From NCBI GenBank assembly GCA_022579005.1, contig MU401683.1, positions 1 to 57,685 on the forward strand: a stretch of DNA of 57,685 bases. Direction: 5' to 3'. The DNA comes from Poronia punctata. Its lineage: Eukaryota > Ascomycota > Sordariomycetes > Xylariales > Xylariaceae. Both the position numbers and the translations under genes were made by a program. Each line of letters begins with the position of its first letter. Positions within the stretch are counted from its first letter, which is position 1. Below the pieces are notes generated by a model. The model saw only the letters and a list, made by a program, of their open reading frames with translations, did no database searches and was not told the origin of the DNA. Shown piece by piece: positions 43,364-55,426 of the stretch.

Positions 43364-44333
43364 CGTGAGAAGAACCGAGATCGTCCTACGGGGGTGGAAG
43401 GTGTAATGTCCTGAAACTGGAGGAGCACTGCCGAACCGTTATTCAAGATCCACTCTCAACTGGTCAAGTAAAATTTATATATAGAACCAGTTAACAGTAC
43501 TGGGAGGGGTTCAGGACTTAGCAATCCCTAATCCGATACAATTTGAATTTGGGTGTTTGGGAGCTGAATGGAAGGCCAGAACGCAGAACAGGTCGCAGAG
43601 AGAAGAGCAAGGTGGCGGGCAGGTGGAGCACTAGGTTAGCCTAATAATAACGAAAGGCTGATTCAGACGGGCATTCTTCGGCTTTCCGCTCCGTGTTAAA
43701 TGCACAGTCGTACGCCTGGACACGGTAAGAAAGTATGAAAGTACTTTGCTCCTGACTGCACTTGACAATACCGTATTTACTTTACGAAGTTGCAATCACT
43801 TTGACTTGCGTATAGACATATCTCATTGAGGATAGGTAGTACGTACTAGATATATGCGTGCATGCGTACCTTCAGTGTGCTTGCATCGAAGAATGCTAAT
43901 CAGGGGTCTAAATGGTGATTGCTGCTATACAAGTGGATGCAATGATTGATTTCTAGGAATTTAGGAAACCAGTTGGACGAAAGGTTGTTATTGTTATTTA
44001 TGCGGCGTAACACAACATTAGGACATGTATCGTATGGCAGTAAAATGAACATTTGACGTTCTTTGCCAACATCGAGCCTTGTGATGGCGATAAAATATTA
44101 ATAGTGGATGATTTTAATGCAAAGGTCGACATCAATCATGTCCGATTATAGGAGAACCAAGTCCGTTGAGTTCGAGAAGGTAATAGACATTAAATTTATC
44201 TCATAATCTAAGAGTGGCTCAGGAATGTTGTTCCGCTAAAGGACACCTCTTCGGACCACTGTACAGCCTTAAGCAATATGTACATGTAGGGAATACCACC
44301 AATCATTATAACTTCAAACCCTCAAGACCCCCT
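43364..44333. other. Intergenic region
   Basis: Nearly 1 kb between the splicing-factor start and the 3' end of the hydroxylase gene. No gene, RNA or striking repeat is seen. Confidence 0.5.
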
Positions 44334-45520
44334 TCATTTCGTCTTCAGTGGTGTCTTCAGCTCAGTGTTAAAGATGCGGTCCCAGAAAGCACTGGTGACG
44401 CCAAACCCAAGCTCATAATCCAAGAAATGATGGGCAAGATGGTATTTCTTGAGCCCTTTGTACCACAACGGAAGGTTCTGGTGGTGGAGGAAATAGTGCG
44501 TCATATCGTACATCACGTAACCGAAAATGCCGCCACAGAAGACGGCGGTGCCCAGATGCCAATCGGGGAATATGGTATGCGCCAACTTCCAGAAAGGAGT
44601 CGCAAGTACCACAAACAGGGTAGGGGGCATGACCAGCCGATATTTATCCATAGGAAGGTAATGGTGAACACCGTGAAGCAGGAAATGGAGTGTAATGCCT
44701 ACTCGATTATCGGGGAGATACCTAAGAGGTGGTTAGTATATTGATAGAACGAAAAGGGTAGAATATTAAACTGGGCAACATACTGATCGAGATGGAAGAG
44801 AAACCGATGTAGAATATATTCTACCAAAGTCCACAGGAAGAGACCGAATAACCAGCTCACGGCGAGTGCGGCATAGCTGTTGAAACCTTCGGCCGCCAGA
44901 TATGTTCCATATGCGACTGCAGGCAGCCAGACCATAGGGACCACATACCAGGGGGTTAAACTCAAAGGCTCGAGAAAGTTCCCAAAGATGGGTGCCGACG
45001 CACCTCCCTTGTAGTGCCGTGGCCGATGGACCTGGTCCAAGTAAAATTCTTTACTGAAACCCCCAAACCATACTTGCATCAACAAAGGACGGTTCAAGTC
45101 TAGAAATTTATGTGTCTTATAGTCTTGGGCCAAATCAGTGTCCTTGCTCAGGTCCTCCTCGCAAGTCATACCCGTCCGCGGATGGACCAAAGGTGTGACT
45201 TCTCTATTGATCTGAGTACCATCGTTCTTGCCCTGCGCTTGGCCGTTGGGCGCAAGCTTCTCTGTGACTAGAAATGCGACAAGGGAGTCGTCCAGAACTT
45301 CATAAGCGGCTTCGGAATGGGCATGCGAGTCTTCGTCCTTGAGTATGTCGGCAATGTCCTTTCCACCGTAATCGAGAATGAGGTCGGCGCCACCAGGATG
45401 TGAATCGAGAAAATCGGTCACGTCGTAGACATTGGTGCCTATAGTGACATAGCAAGATTTTGTCGATTTATGGGACTCGATCTCCTCCCGGGTCAAAGTT
45501 GGGAGAGTTCGGCTTGGCAT
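44334..45520 (-). CDS. scs7: Sphingolipid fatty-acid alpha-hydroxylase (cytochrome b5 fusion)
   Basis: Exons 45520-44784 and 44721-44334, with a 62-nt intron (GTATGT...CTTAG), give 374 residues (yeast Scs7: 384). The start is the ATG reading MPSRTLPT; the open frame before it lacks an ATG. A cytochrome b5 domain occupies about 8-90, with heme ligands HPGG (H41) and a His in DSHAHSEAA. The fatty-acid hydroxylase domain has membrane spans and the di-iron His boxes: EYILHRFLFH, LHFLLHGVHH, THYFLHH and AHHFLDYELGFG. It 2-hydroxylates the very-long-chain acyl group of ceramide in the ER membrane, using the fused b5 as electron donor. All expected His clusters are present, so the enzyme should be active. 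Confidence 0.95.
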
Positions 45521-46984
45521 GATGCCAGAGTAAAGGAACGACACGATATTCGGACGTGAAGCACTAGGTCAAGAGGTACGTGGGAGAAGACCGAAAGAGA
45601 GACGGTGGTCGGATGCTCAGTCTAGGATGCAAGCGTTCAAAGAAAATCGATCGAAAACTCAGGTCCGGGCGATGTACAGTACAGATAAAGGAACAAGCAT
45701 GACTCCCAAGGTTGACGATTTTTGTCAGGGGCTCGCAAGTAAGATTAATGAAAGAGTCTGTCGGGGACTCGGGTCGGGTAGTCGCGCCACACCGCGTGTT
45801 CTGCTAGCCAAATAGTGGGCTGTCGGCCCACTACACGCACACCGGCAATACGACTGACAGCGCTAATAGATAGCCTAACCAGATTGACCGTGAGTACGTG
45901 TAAATTGTGAAAGAGGCAGCCTATCGAGGTACAAGGTATCCTATGATTAGGTAATCACCTCTGAACATTGCATACGGGAATTACCAACTTGATCCATTTC
46001 GGGCCGGGCACGCCGGGTTTTAGATGGCGAGAAGTTATGGGTAGAGAGACGTGTATGTCAGCACGCGAATCGTCTTTTGCAGGACATATAAATCTAGATT
46101 GCCGAACAAAATTACCTTGTGGTGATATAACGACGTAAATAGTGCGGGAGGCGTCATCTAAATCTCATAAGCCCGCGCTTCTCCTCGGACTGGGGGACAC
46201 CCAGAAGGCGAGCAGCCTCTCAGTCTACTAGGTGTTGTGCTGTGCAGGTGCAGTATCTGTCAAGGCGCCGGGTGAGTACAGCCCACTTTCGGAGTGCTTT
46301 AACGCAAGGTTGAAAGGTACGCATGCAAGTCCAGGGACTCAGTAACTCGAAACAGGTTTACCATGTGTTCTTCAAAGCCGAGGCCGCCACTAGAACAAGA
46401 ACTAGCACGCCCAGCGCGTCTATAAGTTGCGTCTCGCGTGTATAATATAAGGTTGCGAGAATGCAATTAAGCATCGAGAAGGTAGGCTAGCTTAGACGTC
46501 TTGCTGACCTAGTATAATCAGAGGTGCAGATACTTGACAACGGAGGCCCTCCAGTGGACGAGAAAGATCTTTAAGCTGGCATTACTTGTAAAACAGAACA
46601 GTGAAAGCCCTTGAAACCCTCATGCGGTTAGGTAACTTATGGTCTCTTAAATAACTCATGGAGTGACGTTTACCATGCTCCGTTTCTCTTGGCGGAATAT
46701 GTATACTATCGACAGTGATTAGAAACTGCTACAAAATATTCGCCCCTATTTGGTTCCGGACGTGCCGTTACAATTACACCACGTCCATGCGCAGGTGGAA
46801 GTATCCCTCAACTCAGAGGTGCCGGGTATTGTGTACCGAATCTATCGCTCGAACGCGAAACCATACAACTCCATTGCCATGCAATAAAAACACAAAAACC
46901 GTATACAAACAAATATGACATCCGTACGCCAACCTAGCCTTGTGCATCCAGCAGAAACCATAAGGTATCAGGGCACCGCCCAGA
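45521..46984. other. Intergenic region
   Basis: About 1.4 kb between the hydroxylase promoter and the 3' end of the Ima1 gene. No supportable gene is present; short ORFs near 46715-46918 lack features. Confidence 0.5.
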
Positions 46985-49232
46985 CTACCTATGAAAGATG
47001 TGCCACATGTGGTGAATGATGACGCTTCCGAATAATGTATTCCCATAAACACCAGATGATACCCATGTTCCGGTTCCAGACCATACGCTCCACATGAGAA
47101 GGAGAACGGTGATCACTTGGCCCAACGCCAGGTTGGCTAAGCTTGGACTTAACATTGACGGCCGATTGCCTCCTCGGATTTGCTGGTCGACCTCCAGATC
47201 TGCTGCCAGTCTGATTGATACTATCAAATAGACGCACACAGCAGCTAGCGCTACACTTCGTCCATATTTCTCCCCGGTGTCTAGCGCGAAGATCCAGCCG
47301 CCGAGAGAGGCCAGAAGGGCGACCAACTCGACAACACGTCCCATAGTACGGTCTGGGACAGGTTCCATCTTGACATCTGTTTCTTCAGGGTCGGGGCTGA
47401 GGCTGAAAGAGGTTGCGAACATCCTCGATAAGTTGTCCCGAGGATCATTGGCTGGTTCGGGCGCAAAGAATCTGGGCGGTGCAATATCAGGTAAGGTGGA
47501 CTGAGTTTTACCCCCGAAGTTGACGGCTTGTCGTTCGGTCGGCTGAAAGAAGTTCTGTGTTTGTCCCTGCCCCTGTCCTTTTGGGCTCTCCCGAATTATT
47601 GGCCGCATGGGCGGATTCCGCAACCTCTGAGCTGGACTCGTGGGAGCCGGAGGTACTTTGTACCATATGGGACCCGGCCTTTGTTCAATAGGCGTGTCGT
47701 TGAACCGAGGATTGGGGTTCTTGACTCTATGGAGATTATAAGTACTAAACGCACGGTGCTGGGAACCCGAAGGGGACCAGTCCATCTCATCCTCGTCGCG
47801 GTGACTAGGAGGCCCATGCCTACTGCTTGCGTGTGGGACGGTTGGACGGGGTGGGGAGAAGGCCGTGTCTGAATCATGTTCAGGGCTGGACGGGGGCGAA
47901 TCCAGATACAGGGTTGCCGCCGCCTGTCCGTTCCCGTTACGTTCTTTGCGGGGTGAATGTAGTATTTCATCCAAGACGGACCCGAGATCATTAGCGTTCT
48001 CCATCGTAGGTCCGTCGCGGGACTCCGGAGAGGCAGCCGCAGTCACTTCCGTAGGCCGTCGAAAGAGTGGGGTAGTGTCTGTGTGGATCACTTTCTTGGC
48101 CGTCAAGAATACCTGAATACAATCAGTACGCCGATACTTGAAACAGATTGTGCATGGCGGGAACTTACACGAACCATAACCAGGGGTATAATAAGCTGGG
48201 CACTGAGCTGAGTCGAAGCCGAGATACCCCTGGATACACTGTACTGGGCAACAGACAAGGAAACGAATCGCACAAAGAGAACTAGGAGCTGGTACGTATA
48301 CCATTGTCTAAATCCAACGATGTGTGCGGTGAATCCTCGAATACTTTGTTTGAAGCGTGGGTTCCATGGAAACGAGCATACGCCAAGATTTATTGCCCAC
48401 TGCATAAACCGCTCCGAGTATGGTAGCATTGCGGCGCTTAGACGATGAAATGAACCCAAGGCAACAGATAGCCAGGGATCGCCCTCCACCGCATTGTGAT
48501 AAGAGTCGGTCAAAAGGGAGCAAAGCACAACTACATGCCATACGGCCTGGAGTGCAAAGCCTGCGTACCAACAAAGTTTTCCCAAGCCGTCGAAAATATC
48601 CAGCAGTCCACGTTTTTTTACCTCAGCACGCCGTGACTGTGTACGCTCTATCATGCGCCGAAGATGATCGGTTTGCGCCGTGTAGCTTGCTTGTTGGATC
48701 TTCTGGTTCACCTTCGGTATACAGTCTAGACAGACTTGTGGGTATCGTTTCTCGAGATCCTTTCGGAGTGCGAAATATTTGCGCTCCCTTGCTGCGTATT
48801 CGCTGCTGGTAGCGTCGTCGGGCCACTCGAACTGCGCAAGCGAGCTACTCAGCATATATTGGTTTCGAACGCATGTATCGCAGAATACGGGGTCTGATTC
48901 TTTCGCCTGGGATTCGTCTCGAGTATTCATCAAAGGGGGCGAAAGCGAACGGGCCGCGGAGAATCGAGGGATAGCATATTGGACGCGGTTACACTCGAGG
49001 TTCTCACTAGGCGCAGGGGGGTCTGTAATCTCGCCATCCTATACAAGTTATCAGTAAAGTTGCGCTTTGCGACGAGGGAAAAGATGCACCGGCTCACCTG
49101 GTCCAGCCAGTTGGTCGCATCGCAGTTAGCACATTCGAAAGACTTCTGGCCTTCAAATCTAACGGTCGATCTCTGTCCGCAGTAGAAACAACGGAGATAT
49201 TTCTTGGACCGGAGGGTTCTTATCGTAGCCAT
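46985..49232 (-). CDS. ima1: Inner nuclear membrane protein Ima1/Samp1 family
   Basis: Three exons, 49232-49098, 49038-48169 and 48112-46985, with introns of 59 and 56 nt, all in phase 0, encode 710 residues. The N-terminal Ima1 domain carries paired zinc-type cysteines: CFYC (15, 18), CANC (34, 37), then CDTC and CLDC, plus the conserved NWLDQ.GEITDP-like segment spanning intron 1. Hydrophobic spans occur at KLCWYAGFALQAVWHVVVL, at YQLLVLFVRFVSLSV, and three near the C-terminus (VVELVALLASLGGWIFAL, SVALAAVCVYLIVSI, LALGQVITVLLLMW). A long disordered Ser/Pro-rich region separates the two membrane blocks. Family members (S. pombe Ima1, mammalian Samp1/NET5) sit in the inner nuclear membrane and link heterochromatin or LINC complexes to the envelope. 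Confidence 0.9.
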
Positions 49233-51229
49233 TACGGACTACCTACGGTAGAGACGTATGCACCGCCCGGCTTTATCCGACTCAAATAGAAGGCTAGCAG
49301 AGATAAAATTCATGTGAAAAGCTTACTCCTACTAAAGGGGTCTAATACAAGTTTAAGAGCACCACTTCGTATGTGTAAACATGGAGTTGGGTTGACAACA
49401 ATTGCGACAGCGCTCGCAGTTGCAATCGATAACAATCTTATTATACAAACTGTAAAATGGTTGGATAAGTACATTAGTGGACCCATATGTCCAAGAGCGA
49501 CAATGCAGGTACCTTAACACGTGTACCTAGGTACAAGTACGTGGTGGGAGCCTAGGAGGTGCCAGGCACTATGACTAGGGTATCCACTGCCAACTAGAAG
49601 ATGCCTGCCTTGCTTCTGCATTTCACCTGCGTCGTACCTGAGGCATACACCACTATTAGAGTACATTTGTACCATTACATACCTACCTTCTATTGGGGAT
49701 ACACTATTCTGATCAAGTTGTACCTCAAGTACATGTAGGTACACACATTACCATTGTACACATATGTCTACAAGTACTCCCTGAGGTCTGCCTCCCATCT
49801 TGAAATAATACACGTACATAGACGTGTCATGTCTACTTCCTTGGTCAGGCACATTTAGACCTCAGCAGAGACGCCAGATCCCGCTTGCCAATAACGGTGT
49901 ACTCAAATTCCCTTTGCTCTTCCGGAATACCTATTTCCAGGTATCCACAAGTACAGAAACCACAAGAAGAGGTTAGTAAAAGTGGCATTGCTCCCTATCA
50001 TACCAGTTTCTATGCGTCAAAGTTGACGGTGGGATGAATACAATCACTCAATCCTGGGGTGCTTTGCTTGCAGAACACGTTCACATACTCTTAAATATTC
50101 TGATTGAAGTTGTGCTGTTTGTTTGACTTTGGAAATCATCCCATACATTTTCACCAAGTTATTGTTTGTGGGTCCTACCACAATCATCCATATCCCATAT
50201 CCCATGTCTTCTACTCTGCCTTTGTCCGTTATTTGATGGTGAACGCACCTAATGCTGTTGGATGTGTTGATTCCCTTCGACACCAAGTAATTCCTGGTCA
50301 AATCTGGGAAGGACTTCCAATATAGTAAAACAAGGCTGATCGAATCTGACTAGGAGGTGTGAATAAGCTGTGAAGATTATCCCAGACAATGCCCTATCTC
50401 GACTGTTCCAGCTCTACACACGCTGTCAAACATTACGTAATTGCCCTTCAGTAATAAGACTGAGGCTGCACAACTGAGGACAGGGTGTTGAGACGGTCAC
50501 GTGGTTTGAATAACTACAACTCCAAGGCTCCATATCGGCTTATCAAAGGAAGACACATGAGAAGTCAGACTTGAAAGCTCTGAACAGACTTATCTGGGTC
50601 ACCACAAGGCTGCATGTGACCAGCTTGTCTCAGTTAAGGATATACAGAGGTACAATAAAAGGATTTGGCTTTTTCGAGGACATATGAACTTGGTATGTTC
50701 TAGACCCGCATTTCTTCTGTTCTATCCCTGAGTGTGTCAAGCTTGTAACCTAATGCTCTCTAGTTACTAGCCTAAAGCACGGGGTACAAAGAGCAACAAG
50801 GTCACAAGGTACAAGGGGTGATGACTCCAGGTATCTTAAGTCCGGATAGCACATTGTGGTCGGGCCGTTATAAGGGGCTACCGGGGGTCCGAACACTCCG
50901 CTTTGTGACTTATTGCGGGTCACATTATACTGCTTCTAAGCCGTCACCCGGGAGGTCCGAATACTTTGAGTACATGTCCGTGTGACTTTAAGGCACATCA
51001 CATCATACTACCTCTTTAGTCCGAGTTGTGCTGCAAGGCTCTACAGGATACGACACCATAAATAACACAACCCACTCTCAACGCCTTGCCTCCAACTACA
51101 TAAAATCCAACAACAACCTTCAAGAATCACCTTCTTAAATACAACCAACTTTACGTTTTCGTCACCTTTAAACTCAACATAACGCAAACGCCCAGCAACT
51201 CTTGCACAAGTCAATACCCGACGGCTATT
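49233..51229. other. Long intergenic region with AGGTAC-type motifs
   Basis: About 2 kb with no convincing gene. The part at 49500-49760 is dense in GTAC-containing words (GTACCTAGGTAC, AAGTACGTGG, GTACCTCAAGTACATGTAGGTAC). The right end contains an imperfect tandem duplication (50881-51013) and the CT/AAC-rich leader of ALG14. Confidence 0.5.
50881..51013. repeat. Imperfect tandem duplication upstream of ALG14
   Basis: Two diverged copies of about 55-65 bases follow each other. Both begin CCGGG-GGTCCGAA, pass through a GTGACTT word and end in CACAT(C)AT-ATACT (50881-50934 and about 50948-51010). They lie 220-350 bases before the ALG14 start. They could be a duplicated regulatory element or simply a local duplication. 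Confidence 0.5.
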
Positions 51230-52108
51230 ATGGATTACAACAGAGAACAAGCTGTTCAAAGAACTATTGGAGATTCCCTCGGGGGTCTCTTAAAGGAAGG
51301 TGTCGTTTTGGCCTGTCTTTTCGGCGTAGCCGTCTTGACTGGCAACCTTATTGCCAACACTGTGGCAAAGCCACTTGCAGGCAACACAACCACAATGTTT
51401 GTTGTTGGAGGATCTCTCCTGGTGTTTGCATATTTGGTTGTTTCTGGCGTAGCCAGAGTGGTATGTGTGCAGCCTGCTCATTATGTCTTATTCATCTGTG
51501 GATCTGGCGGTCATACTGCTGAGATGATCCAAATGGTTGAACGGAGTATCCGCCCCGAGAAATCATCACATCGCCGCTGGGCTGTTGGGAAGGATGATCA
51601 GAAGAGTTATGAGAAAGTCCTGGCCTTTGAACGTCGTCTTCTAGAACGTTTCTCCCATCACAACCTTGACAGTGGCACATTCGACATTGTCAGATTTGGA
51701 CGTGCCCGCTATGTTCACCAGAGCTGGCTTACCACCCCCTTCACTGCCATCCTCAGTCTTTTTGACATTGCACGCATCCTCTTCTTGTCTCCTCCTCAGC
51801 AGCCCAGTCGCCGACACTATTATCCCGGTGTCATCGTTACCAACGGCCCCGGCACAGGTTTCCTCTTCCTTCTTGTTGCCCGAATACTCAAAATTTTCAG
51901 GGTTGTGCCTGCTAGCCACATGCGCTCTATCTATGTCGAGAGTTGGGCGCGGGTCAAATCATTGAGTCTTACAGGGAAATTGATAAAGAAGGGCAGACTT
52001 GCTGACCAATTTATAGTCCAGTCACGACAGTTAATCGGGCCAAAAAACAAGCTTTCGGAGAACCTGCTCGTTATGCCCACGACGGCACCCGTGCCCCTCA
52101 AGGGCTAG
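51230..52108 (+). CDS. alg14: UDP-GlcNAc transferase subunit Alg14
   Basis: An intact single-exon ORF of 292 residues. Two hydrophobic spans lie in the first 75 residues (about 25-45 and 55-75). The luminal-to-cytosolic transition leads to the Rossmann-like domain with the hallmark FICGSGGHTAEM. Further family segments are DIVRFGRARYVHQSW, GVIVTNGPGTGFLFL, YVESWARVKSLSLTGKL and ADQFIVQ. Alg14 anchors the catalytic Alg13 subunit to the cytosolic face of the ER and forms the transferase that adds the second GlcNAc to dolichyl-PP-GlcNAc in N-glycosylation. A longer spacer than in yeast Alg14 (237 residues) lies between the GGHT motif and the core, as is usual in filamentous fungi. Confidence 0.93.
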   Translation: MDYNREQAVQRTIGDSLGGLLKEGVVLACLFGVAVLTGNLIANTVAKPLAGNTTTMFVVGGSLLVFAYLVVSGVARVVCVQPAHYVLFICGSGGHTAEMIQMVERSIRPEKSSHRRWAVGKDDQKSYEKVLAFERRLLERFSHHNLDSGTFDIVRFGRARYVHQSWLTTPFTAILSLFDIARILFLSPPQQPSRRHYYPGVIVTNGPGTGFLFLLVARILKIFRVVPASHMRSIYVESWARVKSLSLTGKLIKKGRLADQFIVQSRQLIGPKNKLSENLLVMPTTAPVPLKG

Positions 52109-54292
52109 GATGGAACGTTTGGCATCATCAAGCCAGTTATCTGGAGGGTTGGGCGTTGGCCCTAAATACGCGTTTGCATTGCTGGGATGGTAGGAAGGGG
52201 AGATGGAGAAGGAGAACATCAAGGAACAATAACAATACAATCCACAATAATAACTCGTCCGAATAAACACTCCGTGCCAAAACTTAATATCTACATAGCC
52301 ATGATGATAACGAATCAGTAAACAACCACAGTCACTTTGTAAGCCTAGGTACAGTGTACAACAAGAGATACAAGTAATTGTCAATCACAAGAGAAATTCG
52401 GAGTTTCAGGAATCAGGGCGTAATAATACAGCCTCCTATGTAGGCTGTTAGTAACACAGTAGTGGTTGCACTTGGGCTCTTGCTGTGACGTTAATAAGTG
52501 CACGTGACACTTCCCAAGTCACGTGAGACCACCCCTATTATTCAAATAATTTGGATGTTAAAAGGTGCCTTGCTCCTTGTTATCAGACAGATTTATGACT
52601 ATTGGCATTTTCACATCAGTTCCTTCAACATGTCTTGGCAGATACTCCTTAGCTAAAGCAGTAATAACATTGAATACAAAGGCCAAGAAGGAGACCAGGT
52701 GTTAACATGGCATCATCTACTGTTTCAACAAGCAAGGATAATGATGCCCTGTTACTGTACTACAAGTGACTACCTATCTATTGTGAATACGCCTCTTCTA
52801 GCATCAAAGAACATTAAAAAGCCATGGCACGCATTTGGCATCAGAGCAGGAAATCAAAGTATGGCAAGATTTCATTGCCTTACAGACCCGCATCTCCGTG
52901 GTGGCAACAGGTAGCTTTGACCATATCTACCACAGCCAGCTGAAAGAACCAAGAAGGAATTCACTTAGGCCATACTATAACAGAACCAGATTTACAAATA
53001 TAAACCCACATGTACAGCCTACAAGGTGCATACTTAGATACTGTAGCTTGAGATGTTCGTAACAGTTTTTACAGGGCTAAACTTGAGGGGGGAAGACATC
53101 AGGGAAGGTCCCGGAATATGTCATATTCATGGCTAGTATAAGGTAGCTATGTACTGTTCTTACTGTTTTGTATGGGGATTAACATGTCATGTACTTCATG
53201 GTTGGCTGTAGTTGTGGTGTACAGTAGTATTAGAATGGGATGTACGCACAAGTATCGTGAACCATGCCGGCGCTTCCCCCAATATATGGTAGAAGAAGTG
53301 ACTTTGACCACTAGTATGCACACTACCAGGTAATATACGGGGCACTTGGGAAGTACCTCATGAAGTACGTATACTTGGAACTGAAATCTCCATGTTCATG
53401 TTTTCTCGGAGAGGATAAAGCGGGATACATGTAATATCTGGGATACCTTCCGACCTCTTCCATCACTGCCCATATCCCACCCTCTCCCAGTCTCCCACAC
53501 TTCTCTATTTCCCTTCCCTCCACCTTCTTCCCTTCCATACAAACCTTCCTGCTTCACCTAACCTTCTTTTCCACACTCTTCCTCCAACCTTCATTCCAAA
53601 GGTTGCTTCCCATCTTCCAGTAAGAAGGCTTTATCACGTTGTTACAACTCCAACCTTCTGAGAAGATAGCTTTCCCTCTGCATCTCTCAGTTGATTCAAA
53701 CCTCTCGACTTGACCATTTGGCATAGTCCCAAAGCTGAAGATCCATTGGTAAGCTACCCTCATCTGCTTTTCTCTTGGGCTTCCTGCCATCTTCCACCTT
53801 GTGACTAACCTCGCATCTACCAGCAAGGGAACCTAATCCACAGAACAAACAAGGTATGCTATCTCCATTTCTTCAAGCCTCATTTCCCTTTTTACTTCGA
53901 TACCGACCTACCGATACGTTGCCTTTGGCCAGCCGGTAGTGCGCGCGCGCGAAAACACCATATCCCATCATACACACACACACACACACACGCAAACACT
54001 CATATTGTTTGCTTCCCTTCCCTTGCGCAGAGAGGCATCATCTCTCTTGCTTCCTCGTCTTCCTCCTCGTCATTCACCACCATATACCCAGCATCGGCTA
54101 GTCGGTCGTCTTCATTTACCCATTTCCTCTGTTCTTTGCTCAAGCACGGTTCATTTGTTATGCCGTACGCAATACGTCGACTACATCCTTCATGATACAT
54201 CGCATCGCTGCTCTATCAGGCTGCGTAGACACTTCACGACGGAAGTAAGCCACTGACCAGAATCCATTTCATAGCATCTACGAACCGCAAAG
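52109..54292. other. Intergenic and probable long 5' leader region
   Basis: No gene is recognisable in these 2.2 kb. From about 53440 the plus strand becomes pyrimidine-rich, with four AACCTTC words at 53542, 53560, 53586 and 53652, then GC and CA dinucleotide runs at 53940-53991. This is the likely promoter and transcribed leader of the large gene that starts at 55427. Confidence 0.5.
53940..53991. repeat. (GC)n and (CA)n microsatellites
   Basis: An alternating GT/GC run at about 53940-53951 is followed, after 19 bases, by a CA run of about 21 bases (53971-53991). Alternating purine-pyrimidine tracts of this kind can adopt Z-DNA; no function can be assigned here. Confidence 0.75.
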
Positions 54293-54388
54293 ATGGACAA
54301 GCCGCCCATCGAACGCACCAAGCAAGAGTGGGATGACCACTTCAAGAAGAAGAAGCAGACTCGAATGGGAGGCCATTCGGATGAGTAA
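54293..54388 (+). other. Upstream ORF or first exon in the leader of the 55427 gene
   Basis: An ATG-initiated 31-codon ORF with strongly charged content (KQEWDDHFKKKKQTR). Its final codons overlap a consensus donor, GA|GTAAGT, at 54385. It lies about 1 kb before the main start. Two readings are possible: a translated uORF ended by the TAA at 54386, or a first coding exon spliced to a distant exon. Splicing to the obvious TTCTTAG acceptor at 55400 would not keep the frame of the main ORF, so the uORF reading is favoured. Confidence 0.45.
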
Positions 54389-54395
54389 GTAATTC

Positions 54396-54421
54396 TTTTT
54401 TTTTTTTTTTTTTTTTTTTTT
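54396..54421. repeat. Poly-T homopolymer (26 nt)
   Basis: An uninterrupted run of 26 T residues ten bases after the GTAAGT donor at 54385. Its position suggests it lies inside a leader intron. Length is prone to sequencing error. Confidence 0.85.
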
Positions 54422-55426
54422 CGTTCGCCAAAGTCTAGGCAATGTTAGACGCTGTCAACCATCGACATGGAGTTACCCAGCCAAGTGGCTTTTTCCATTT
54501 CGATCCGAATCTTTGATTTATGAGTCGACAAGAGCTGTAGTCGACAGTTGTTTGCGCGGCCTATTCGGGGTGGCTTGGATGTGGCTTGATCGGATATGGG
54601 GCCGCGTCCGGCATCACGTGGATAGGGGACCACGACACTTCTCGGGACTCCTGTCCCAAGATTGTCAGTCCAGGTTTGCGTGCTTTTGGCCAAACATATA
54701 GGCACATCAGACCACGTCCCTATATCGCGCTCAAACAGTTTTCTCTGTGGTATTAGCCATCCCTACTGCCAAGTTCCAACATTCTCTTCCACCGATACAC
54801 TCACTTCAGACCAAGTTGTCAGGGCACCAGAATATCAAAGTTTTGGGTTGAGAGTTGATGCAATGCCTCCCCTACCAGGGAGCTGCCCTTTCCAATCTCC
54901 TACTGGCCAGTTCCAATCACGTGTATCAAACAAACTTGTGGTTTTCATTGAGAACGCCATTGAAGTCCACATCCCAACTTTTCCCTTCCACACATCTCCC
55001 AAAATCCCTCCTCTCTTCCGTTTCATCAATACACCTGGAGTGCCATCGGCTCATCAAGGCTATTTGTGATCACTCTTACTCTTCCACTTCCTCTGCATTT
55101 TCCTGTTTTCATTTCTGCAATCTTTTCTACTTTCTACCAAAGGCGTGATACGTCCTGGTGCATCACTGCTCCTTGTGACGGATTTCATTTCTTAGCTAGA
55201 CCATCACCACACTTTACCACATCAGCTTCGCTGCAGTCGGTTTGGTGTGCATCTTTTTTTCTCTATTTTACATTTCTCTATTTCAAGTCTGGCTGCCACA
55301 GCACTACCTTTGCATTCTTCTCGCTCGGGAACTTCGGAGAAGGCAACGGGTGGCGCTTTTCTAAACCTCTGGGCATTTGAGATTTTCTGTTTTTTCTTAG
55401 CTTCGTTTTTTCTTCTTCGGGTCAAC
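54422..55426. other. Probable leader intron or 5' UTR
   Basis: A 1 kb stretch without a supportable gene, T/C-rich in its second half, ending with TTTTTTCTTAG at 55390-55400 just before the main ATG. This is consistent with a long 5' UTR intron. Confidence 0.45.

Noticed and set aside
45521..45544. Eight extra N-terminal residues on Scs7
   Set aside because: The upstream start would be GTG; the ATG at 45520 matches the N-terminus expected for fungal Scs7.
50044..50301. 85-codon minus-strand ORF upstream of ALG14
   Set aside because: It is isolated and short, without conserved features.
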